A stretch of 50,555 bases of DNA from Actinomycetes bacterium (GTDB lineage: Bacteria > Actinomycetota > Acidimicrobiia > Acidimicrobiales > SZUA-35): contig JAJRQY010000155.1 in assembly GCA_024280015.1 (NCBI GenBank), forward strand, positions 1 through 50,555. Reading direction: 5' to 3'. Position 1 is the first letter of the stretch, and every line of letters starts with the position of its first letter. The translations under genes were made by a program, and so were the position numbers. The notes under the pieces are model-generated. The model saw nothing but the letters and a program-made list of their open reading frames with translations, searched no databases and was not told where the DNA came from. This document shows positions 1-6,521 of this stretch, piece after piece.

Positions 1-2
1 CT

Positions 3-101
3 ATTCGTGAGGCGCGGCGTGAGGGTCTTGTGCAGGCGCGAATCAACCGGATCGACTATCATCAAACCATCAACAGCAATTTCTCTCGGGACGCTGTGTG
101 A
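3..101 (+). CDS. C-terminal end of an unidentified protein (partial at window start)
   Basis: The third frame is open from the first bases and gives a 32-residue tail ending RDAV before TGA at 99-101. It is rich in Arg, Asn and Ile and reads like ordinary coding sequence; the second frame stops within the first nine bases and the first frame reads less naturally. The rest of the gene lies outside the window. No motif identifies the family, so no function is offered. Confidence 0.45.
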   Translation: MREARREGLVQARINRIDYHQTINSNFSRDAV

Positions 102-138
102 ATAGGTCACCGTTTGGCGACATTAACCCTGACACACC

Positions 139-585
139 TTAGTTTTCGTCTTCGTTGTTGGCACTCTTGGAACGGTTACCCAACTCGGTGGCGATCATTT
201 CCTGAATGAACGCGCCCCACTCGGTTTCGTCGATGACGATGTGGGTGACGGTGGAGGAGGGGTCGGTGGTGGCAGATTCGATCGTGGTTAGCAGGCTCGG
301 CTCGTCATCATCGGAGAGGGATTCGTACGATGTTCGGGTCAAGGTCACCGTTACCGGGCGAGGTTCAGTCAAGTTAGCTGCCGCGGAGGTGATGTCATCG
401 AGAGTCACTACCTGGGTGAGGACTGGTTCATCCGGGGATGCCTCACTAGTTGGGGTTGCTTGATCACCTATGTCGGCGCCTGTCTCGGTGGCAGCCAGTG
501 TTAGCGGAGCCTCACTGTTGCCAGTAGTGCCGCACGCTCCTAGTACAAACACGAGTGAGCTGGCCGCCGCCGCAGTTTTGATCAT
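139..585 (-). CDS. Short secreted lipoprotein, N-terminal-domain-only paralogue
   Basis: The 148-residue product starts with a lipoprotein signal peptide whose lipobox is LGAC with Cys18, so it should be anchored to the outer face of the membrane. A Thr/Ser/Glu-rich linker follows, then a short domain with TDPSSTVTHIVIDETEW. The same pattern occurs in the lipoproteins at 766-1956 (SDPSSDISFVRLDHSEV) and 42357-43460 (SDPSSSITYLSVNYSEV). Those are 396 and 367 residues long, so this one keeps only the first domain and ends in an acidic tail. It is either a decayed copy or a stand-alone short form. It is divergent from the 766 gene, and a promoter-like CCGATAG lies six bases before its ATG. Function unknown. 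Confidence 0.75.
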   Translation of the reverse strand: MIKTAAAASSLVFVLGACGTTGNSEAPLTLAATETGADIGDQATPTSEASPDEPVLTQVVTLDDITSAAANLTEPRPVTVTLTRTSYESLSDDDEPSLLTTIESATTDPSSTVTHIVIDETEWGAFIQEMIATELGNRSKSANNEDEN

Positions 586-591
586 GGTTCG

Positions 592-619
592 CTATCGGCA
601 CCAAGGTGGCAACCTGTAA
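592..619 (-). promoter_or_regulatory. Sigma-28-like promoter candidate of the short lipoprotein
   Basis: On the minus strand TTACAG (619-614) is followed after 15 bases by CCGATAG (598-592), six bases before the ATG at 585. The CCGATAG block and the 15-base spacing match the elements before the 766 and 34656 genes; the -35 half is poorer. Seen by eye only. Confidence 0.35.
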
Positions 620-730
620 CCGCTAGTGACCAGAAGCCGAGCCCGCCATCACGCAGGAACGGTTGTCGGCCGAATCGAATGGGCGATGGACAATATGGAG
701 GACCGGGAAGACTGAACGGTGAACCACGAA

Positions 731-758
731 CTCAAGCCGACGGCTCTTCGTCCGATAG
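731..758 (+). promoter_or_regulatory. Sigma-28 (FliA/WhiG)-like promoter of the 766 lipoprotein
   Basis: CTCAAG at 731-736, a 15-base spacer and CCGATAG at 752-758 lie directly before the ATG at 766. The pattern resembles the actinobacterial FliA/WhiG consensus (CTCA, then about 15-17 bases, then GCCGA). TTCGTCCGATAGTTA (747-761) recurs exactly on the minus strand upstream of the GGDEF-EAL gene. With the -10 element this close, the transcript would be nearly leaderless. Confidence 0.45.
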
Positions 759-765
759 TTAAACC

Positions 766-1956
766 ATGAGGCGGCAAAAAGGGACGGCTACATGGATAGC
801 GTTGGGCGCTTCGATATTGTTGGGCGGGTGCTCCCGAGCCAACGAGATAGTGACTACTGAACAGCCAGACACCGAACAGCCCGCCCAGGCAGAGCCAATG
901 AGTTCGGCCTCTCAGCTGCCGACTAGCCTTGAGGTAGTTGACGTCGAACCGGCCGACATTCGAGCCGCGTTTGGCCTGTTGGATGCACCAGTGTTCGCCA
1001 CGGTCCGACTCAGTGAGCGGTTCGATATTGATGGGGAGGTAGTTGAACTCCGCGAAACGGTTGTGTCCGATCCGTCCAGTGACATCAGCTTCGTCCGGCT
1101 TGACCATTCCGAGGTCGCCCAAGCCATGTTGGCTCCCCTGATGGATGTCAGCAATGTCCCGGATCGTGAAGCGCAGGAGGGTACGGAGTGGTCAGACTCG
1201 CTGGGGCCGATGCTGTGGGCGCGCGGGTTGGTTCCCCGTCAGTACACCATCCAAGATGGGGTGGCTTGGACCAAGTTTGGTGGCGAACGCCAGACTGCAC
1301 TAGCGACGCTGAACGTGTTACTGGCCGCTGAAGAGTCTCCCCTAGTGGAAGAAGTGCTCGCAACACTCGAGTCCAGTTCCGCCCCGCTAGACAAATGGGT
1401 CGGCATCAAGACCGACGACCGCCCAATCACGCAAATTCCTAGCATTGGAGGTCTCCTTGCCTACCGGAGTGTCACAACGTACGTGTCTCAGACATGGCTG
1501 CAAGCGGGGGTTGAACTTGGTGATCTTCGGATCGATCAGCAGAAGGTTGTTGGCGACAGAACCGTCGTGCAGATTTCGGACAATCTCACCACTACGCTTC
1601 AGCTTGAATTCGATCAACAGCTTCGCCTGAAGGCCATAGAGCAGGACCTGTCCCAATGGCCGAACGACTCGGGATTGTTGGGGGGACGGATTGAGATTGA
1701 TTGGGAGGTCGACCAGTCTCTGCTTGAGTTGCCGGCGGAGGAGGATCGTTTCAACGCCATTGACATGTTGGCCTCCATTGGTTTGGGGCCCGAGTGTGTT
1801 CCCGAAGGAGTGGTGACCGCGGCCGACCTGGAGGCAATACCGGAATTGACCGAGGTTCTCAATCAGGAATGCATCGACCAGAGCCCAGCGCTGCAGGCTG
1901 GCCAAGCCGCGGCGAAGAGGTTTGCCGAGGTCGAGGCCGCCATCAGCGGTGACTGA
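766..1956 (+). CDS. Secreted lipoprotein of a three-member paralogous family
   Basis: The 396-residue protein has a basic N-terminus, a hydrophobic stretch and lipobox LGGC with Cys22, so it should be lipidated and held on the outside of the membrane. After an acidic linker come two domains. The first has the SDPSSDIS motif near residue 107. The second ends in IEIDWEVDQSLLELP, closely matching FEFDWNPDLSVLELP in the lipoprotein at 42357-43460. The strand-rich C-terminal half, with a series of short hydrophobic/acidic alternations, recalls LolA/LppX-like lipoprotein folds, but that is inference. The -10-like CCGATAG ends seven bases before the ATG and there is no Shine-Dalgarno, which suggests a leaderless message. 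It converges on the GntR gene. Ligand and function unknown. Confidence 0.85.
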   Translation: MRRQKGTATWIALGASILLGGCSRANEIVTTEQPDTEQPAQAEPMSSASQLPTSLEVVDVEPADIRAAFGLLDAPVFATVRLSERFDIDGEVVELRETVVSDPSSDISFVRLDHSEVAQAMLAPLMDVSNVPDREAQEGTEWSDSLGPMLWARGLVPRQYTIQDGVAWTKFGGERQTALATLNVLLAAEESPLVEEVLATLESSSAPLDKWVGIKTDDRPITQIPSIGGLLAYRSVTTYVSQTWLQAGVELGDLRIDQQKVVGDRTVVQISDNLTTTLQLEFDQQLRLKAIEQDLSQWPNDSGLLGGRIEIDWEVDQSLLELPAEEDRFNAIDMLASIGLGPECVPEGVVTAADLEAIPELTEVLNQECIDQSPALQAGQAAAKRFAEVEAAISGD

Positions 1957-1993
1957 CTGAGGGTGGATGGTGCGGTACCGATGCGCGCAGTCG

Positions 1994-2713
1994 CTATGTG
2001 GCCGCTTTGGAGCTGAGGAGATCGGCCACATCTTGGCCGAGCTTCCTGAGGTAGGTCCTGGTGGCGTTCTCGGCTGCCTCGGCGTCCTGTTCGATCACGG
2101 CGTTGACGATCGCATGGTGGGCGGCTCGCACATAGTCGGGCGTTGGCTGGCCTTGAAATGCTGAGCGAATGTAGAAATCGCTGCGGTCCCAAAAAGACTC
2201 GGCAAGACCGGTGCTTAGTGGTGAGTTGGCCAGTTGATGGAGTTGCTTGTAACGACGACGGTTCCGGTCTCGAAGTTCAGCAGCGCGGGCGGCTGGATCA
2301 CCCGGCAGATCATCGGTGTCTGACCACTCGGCGGCAAGTCGGCCGAGGTTTTCGGCCTCAGCAGGGCTGCGCCGTATGGCTGCGAGGCGGAGGATGGCTC
2401 CTTCAGCGGCCCCGAAGACTTCATAGAAGTCGCGCACTTCTTCGGGGTTGGGAGTGGTGACCTGACACCCGACCTGAGGGACGATCTCGAGTAGGCCTTC
2501 CATGGCCAGGCGCCGGATAGCGTCGCTGACCGGGGCCCGACTGACTGACAGGACTTTGCTGACGCTCTCCGCAGAGAGCCGATCGCCCGGTTCGAGGCCA
2601 CCATCAAGCAGTAGCCCTTTGAGATAGGTGTAGGCCCAGACGTTGAGTCGGACCCCGCCAAGGCCCGACTTGGGCGATGGTTTAGGCAGAGCGACTTTGC
2701 TCCGAGTAGTCAT
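1994..2713 (-). CDS. GntR-family transcriptional regulator, FCD (FadR-like) type
   Basis: The N-terminal winged helix runs over about residues 25-85 and includes LSAESVSKVLSVSRAPVSDA, the usual GntR recognition segment. It is followed by an all-helical FCD ligand-binding domain (to about residue 230, ending near LRKLGQDVADLL). Such proteins are usually dimeric repressors released by an organic acid or acyl-CoA. The gene is divergent from the monooxygenase/acyl-CoA synthetase operon, which is its likely target. The chosen ATG is codon 4 of the longest frame. The upstream ATG at 2722-2720 sits inside the 14-base palindrome, and TAGCAT lies seven bases before the chosen start, which would fit a leaderless message. 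The longer start at 2722 cannot be excluded. Confidence 0.9.
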   Translation of the reverse strand: MTTRSKVALPKPSPKSGLGGVRLNVWAYTYLKGLLLDGGLEPGDRLSAESVSKVLSVSRAPVSDAIRRLAMEGLLEIVPQVGCQVTTPNPEEVRDFYEVFGAAEGAILRLAAIRRSPAEAENLGRLAAEWSDTDDLPGDPAARAAELRDRNRRRYKQLHQLANSPLSTGLAESFWDRSDFYIRSAFQGQPTPDYVRAAHHAIVNAVIEQDAEAAENATRTYLRKLGQDVADLLSSKAAT

Positions 2714-2718
2714 GACTG

Positions 2719-2732
2719 GCATGCTAGCATGC
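2719..2732. promoter_or_regulatory. Palindromic operator candidate between gntR and the monooxygenase operon
   Basis: GCATGCTAGCATGC is a perfect 14-base palindrome between divergent genes. It contains TAGCAT on both strands, so a bound GntR dimer could block promoters in both directions. Family knowledge says FCD regulators bind short palindromes near their own gene; the assignment to this regulator is inference. Confidence 0.55.
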
Positions 2733-2754
2733 TACACGTGAAGGGGACTGTGAA

Positions 2755-3921
2755 ATGAACAGTGGAGCGGATGTCATCGCCAAGGCCGAGGGAATCGTCC
2801 AGGCCTTACGGGAGACGGCTATTGAGTCTGAGGAGGCCCGGAAGCTGAGCCCCAAAGCGGTCGATCTGATTCGTGATGCTGGCCTCACGCGCATTGTCAG
2901 TCCGGCCAGCCACGGTGGATATCAGCTTTCGCTCCGGGAACTGGTCGATGCTGAGCGGGTGATCGCTCATGGCTGTTCGGCCGCGTCATGGGTGTTGATG
3001 GTCACCGGTGCCCACACCTTCATCGCTGGACGGTTGCCACAACGCGGTCTGGACGACGTGTTCGGTAAGGACCCAGGCGTGCTGATACCGGGTGTGCCAT
3101 CCACTCGGCCCGGGAAGGCTCGTCGGGTCGAAGGTGGTTACGTGGTGAGTGGACGATGGCGCTTTGCTAGTGGGGCCGATCGGGGCGAATGGCTCATTGT
3201 CGGAAGTCAGGGGACCGAGGGTGGTGGTGAGGATTCGTGTCCTGATCAATTGTTCTTCGTACCCAAGGCCGAGGTGACGATTGAGGACACCTGGTTCATG
3301 CTGGGTCTGCGAGGCACCGGTTCCAACGATGTCCTTCTCGACGAGGTGTTCGTGCCCGATCATCGGTCGATTCCTGCTTTCAGGGCGATGATCGGGACGG
3401 TGCCCGGAGTCGAGACCGGGTTGTACCGGCTCCCGATCCAAGCGTCCTTGGCCGTACTCCTGCTCGGCCCCATCGTCGGCATGGCTGAGCGTCTACTGGA
3501 GTTGGTCATCGAGTAGAGCATTGACCGGATCGATGCCTACACCGGTGACAAGAAACGCCACGACCCGGGTTTGCAGGTCCGCCTGGCTGAAGCCAGTGGC
3601 GAGCTTGCTTGCGCCTGGTCCCTCGTCCTCCGAGCCTGCGACGTTCTTGAGGCGGCGAGCAGGCAGGATCCACCCATGGCTAGCAACGCCCGTGCTCAGG
3701 TCCGGTGGTACGCGACCTACGCCAACGAGCTATGCCTGCGTGCCACCAACCGCCTTCTGGCCGGGGCGGGGGCGGGAGCAGCTCATGATCGCAACCCCAT
3801 CCAGCGTCTAGTACGCGACATCAGCACCGGGGCCCGTCATGCCATGATCGATTTTGACACCGCCGCTCGTTTGCAGGGCAAGAGCTTGCTTGGCGTCGAG
3901 CTCGACGAAGCCCGAACCTGA
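2755..3921 (+). pseudogene. HsaA-like flavin-dependent monooxygenase (acyl-CoA dehydrogenase fold) interrupted by an in-frame amber codon
   Basis: Reading starts at ATG 2755 with AAGGGG eight bases upstream. The frame gives 253 residues to TAG at 3514-3516, then continues in the same frame without further stops to TGA at 3919-3921. The full 388-residue length fits HsaA-type two-component hydroxylases, which use reduced flavin to hydroxylate aromatic rings, for example in steroid breakdown. The N-terminal part has the ACAD-like helical and beta domains (ASWVLM, SGRWRFASG, LRGTGSNDV). The part after the stop has the C-terminal helical domain (SIDRIDAYTG, then helices to the end). One C-to-T change (CAG to TAG) explains the break. 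It could be a true nonsense mutation, read-through or an assembly error. The stop overlaps the next ATG by one base, so the synthetase should be translationally coupled. Confidence 0.8.
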
Positions 3922-5468
3922 TGGTCATCACTGAGCACGCAGGACTCACGCCTTCAAAGGCGGCGACGATCATGGCTGGCTCGGGTCAGGTGGTTACCTA
4001 CGCCGAACTCGAAGACCGCAGCATCCGTCTGGCCCGCCTCCTCCGTGAGTCCGGTATCGGCCGGGGCGACGTGGTGGCACTGCTGATGGAAAACAACCCC
4101 CGCTACCACGAGGTCTACTGGGCCTCCAACCGCTCGGGCATGCTGCTGTGCCCGGTCAACCGGTACCTGACGGCGCCCGAGGCCAGCCACATCATTAACG
4201 ACTCGGGAGCACGGGCTTTGATCACCTCGGTGGCCATGGCCGAGGTGGCGACTGAGGTGGCCGAGGCGACCAATGTGGCTCTCCGGCTCGCGGTTGATGG
4301 CCCGGTGGCGGGTTTCGATCGGTACGAGGATGTCATCGAGGGAGTCGACAATTCGCCCCTCGGCGACCAGCCCACTGGTGACTTCATGGGGTATTCATCG
4401 GGCACAACGGGCCGACCAAAGGGGATCCGTCGTCCCCTACCCGAGGGCCAGTTCGACCAGGTGACCCCGTTCCAGGCAATGGCTCGCGATGCTTTCGGCT
4501 TCGACGAGCGGTCGATCTATCTCTCACCAGCCCCGCTCTATCACTCTGCTCCGCTTGCTTACACCGCGACCGTGCACATCTTTGGGGGCACCAACGTTGT
4601 CATGGAACGATTCGACCCGGTCGAAACACTCCGGCTGATTGAGGAGCATCAGATCACCCACGCCCAATTTGTGCCCACCATGTTCGTGCGCATGCTCAAG
4701 CTTGATGAGTCGGTTCGACAGCAGTTCGACCTCTCGAGCCTGCAGGTAGTGATCCACGCCGCGGCACCATGCCCCATCGAGGTCAAGTACGAGATGATTG
4801 ACTGGTTCGGCCCAATTCTGTGGGAGTACTACGGCGGCACAGAACTGAATGGCCTGACCCTGTGCAATACAGCAGAATGGCTTGAGCACCCGGGAACGGT
4901 CGGCAGGCCGGTCATGGGCGAGTTGCACATCTGTGGTCCCGACGGCGGCGAGCTACCGCCCGAGGAGCCAGGGTCGATCTACTTCGAACGGGCCGAGCCG
5001 CCGTTCGAATACCACAACGACCCGGATAGGACCGAAGATGCCCGTCACCCGACCGAGCCACTTTGGACCAAGCTTGGCGACATTGGCTACGTCGATGACG
5101 ATGGCTACCTGCACCTGACCGATCGCGAGTCTTTCATGATTATCTCGGGTGGTGTCAACATCTACCCTCAGGAGATCGAGGACCGCATCATCATGCATCC
5201 CTCGGTGCAGGATGTCGCCGTAGTCGGTATCCCTCATCCCGACATGGGGGAGGAGGTGAGGGCGGTCGTGCAGCTCATAGTCGGCGTTGATCCGGGGCTC
5301 GAAGTTGAGAGCGACATTCTTGACTATGCCCGTCTGCATCTTTCTGGCTACAAGGTCCCGCGCCGTGTTGACTTCGAGAAACAGCTCCCGAGGCTCGAAA
5401 CCGGCAAGTTGTATAAGCGGCTCCTTCGGGACCGGCATTGGGGTTCCAAGACCAGCCGAATCGTGTGA
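3921..5468 (+). CDS. AMP-binding acyl-CoA synthetase (FadD-like)
   Basis: The 515-residue ANL enzyme activates a carboxylic acid with ATP to an acyl-adenylate and transfers it to CoA. Visible motifs are the P-loop YSSGTTGRPKG (residues 158-168), WEYYGGTE in the middle, the hinge GDIGYVDDDGYLHLTDR followed by SGGVNIYPQEIED, and the C-terminal LETGKLYKR with the catalytic Lys at about 496. The length is typical. The start overlaps the upstream stop (TGATG), so the gene is the second of an operon with the HsaA-like monooxygenase. The pairing and the HsaA relative suggest a steroid side-chain, aromatic or cyclic acid as substrate, but the sequence does not fix it. The GntR gene divergent from the operon is the probable regulator. 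Confidence 0.92.
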   Translation: MVITEHAGLTPSKAATIMAGSGQVVTYAELEDRSIRLARLLRESGIGRGDVVALLMENNPRYHEVYWASNRSGMLLCPVNRYLTAPEASHIINDSGARALITSVAMAEVATEVAEATNVALRLAVDGPVAGFDRYEDVIEGVDNSPLGDQPTGDFMGYSSGTTGRPKGIRRPLPEGQFDQVTPFQAMARDAFGFDERSIYLSPAPLYHSAPLAYTATVHIFGGTNVVMERFDPVETLRLIEEHQITHAQFVPTMFVRMLKLDESVRQQFDLSSLQVVIHAAAPCPIEVKYEMIDWFGPILWEYYGGTELNGLTLCNTAEWLEHPGTVGRPVMGELHICGPDGGELPPEEPGSIYFERAEPPFEYHNDPDRTEDARHPTEPLWTKLGDIGYVDDDGYLHLTDRESFMIISGGVNIYPQEIEDRIIMHPSVQDVAVVGIPHPDMGEEVRAVVQLIVGVDPGLEVESDILDYARLHLSGYKVPRRVDFEKQLPRLETGKLYKRLLRDRHWGSKTSRIV

Positions 5469-5724
5469 TCCGACAATCGATATCACTCGACGAAACTCTG
5501 GCTTCTGGCTTCCGGCTTTGAATCGCACAACGGCTCTGTGGGGCAGCCGCCACTCAAGCGCCTCTTGTGCGGTCATGGAGGTTAGGCACTTGGCCAGCAT
5601 TCGACCGAGCATCTCGTGAGCCACGACAAGTGGCCGTTCAGCGTCGGATTGACGGTGCGGTGTAGTCATCGACATGTATCTCGCGCGCATACAACGTAAT
5701 CGATCGAACTCGTCCGAACCGACC
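5469..5724. other. Gene-free stretch downstream of the acyl-CoA synthetase
   Basis: Nothing convincing is seen. A minus-strand open frame crosses it (from 5738) but runs on antisense through the synthetase gene and shows no family motif. No strong terminator hairpin was found. Confidence 0.4.
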
Positions 5725-6360
5725 TTAGCCTGCTGCACCAGACGACAGCGGCGACTCGACTCCGGTCAGCATCTCGAATGCCTCAACTCGCTCTCTCCAG
5801 GTGCTTGTCATTCGTGGCGCCGTGGTCTTGAGGTTCTGCTGAATGACGAATGCTGCGTGCTCCGTGCCTCGATCACTCCAGTCATCGCTGGTGCCATCCC
5901 AGGAGGCGAGGTCCCAACGTTTGACGTAATCGGCCTTGTCAACCTCGCTCAGGTTGACGTACACCCAGGCGTGCGCGAGTTCGTGGGGTAGCACGTACGC
6001 CAGGTCGGAGCAGATGGAGATTGCTGGGGTGGGTCCCGCGAAGCGGATTAACCCGTCGTGACCGTTGCACGGATCGGTCGCCTCATAGTACTCGATGGTG
6101 ACCATCGGCAGCTCAAGTCCAACCTCGGCGAAGCGATCGATCACGCCTTGAGCTGTAGCCGAGCGGTCTGGATCATTGTCCAGCCCCACAAGCTGCGGGC
6201 CGGTCCAGGTCGGTGAATGCGATGCCGCTGCGGTGCTCAGGCGACGGGTGGTCGACTGGGCGCCAGTTGGAGAGGCAAATCCGATTGATGGTGCGCCGGG
6301 CGCGTCCGTTGGGAACGCAATCGCCGAGAGAATGAGGGCGAGGATGATGCGCAGAGCCAT
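5725..6360 (-). CDS. Secreted zinc metalloprotease-like protein (HExxH)
   Basis: The 211-residue protein opens with a signal peptide (RIILALILSAIAF) and then a Ser/Thr-rich stretch. The catalytic signature HELAH is at residues 126-130. A second acidic residue in GTEHAAF (Glu167), 37 residues on, could be the third zinc ligand as in gluzincin-like enzymes. Two cysteines (98 and 117) just before the motif may form a disulfide, consistent with export. There is no lipobox and no second membrane segment, so it should be released or loosely wall-bound. It diverges from the giant regulator gene and shares its 160-base upstream region, which hints at common control. The closest family cannot be named by eye and the substrate is unknown. 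Confidence 0.75.
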   Translation of the reverse strand: MALRIILALILSAIAFPTDAPGAPSIGFASPTGAQSTTRRLSTAAASHSPTWTGPQLVGLDNDPDRSATAQGVIDRFAEVGLELPMVTIEYYEATDPCNGHDGLIRFAGPTPAISICSDLAYVLPHELAHAWVYVNLSEVDKADYVKRWDLASWDGTSDDWSDRGTEHAAFVIQQNLKTTAPRMTSTWRERVEAFEMLTGVESPLSSGAAG

Positions 6361-6521
6361 GCCCGCAACATCCGCCTGAGCGGTCGCAGCTAGATCGGCG
6401 CACGTTCACGATGCGTTCGCCATGGTCATCCGACAATGAGGTCCAACCTCGTTCTTCGGCATTCTCCCCGCTCTGGGAGCTAGTTTCTGACTTGCGTACG
6501 ATTTGCGAACGGTCGGCCTCA

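Noticed and set aside
4953-5738. 261-residue minus-strand open frame extending past the acyl-CoA synthetase
   Set aside because: Most of it is antisense to the synthetase C-terminus, and the non-overlapping part has no recognisable features.
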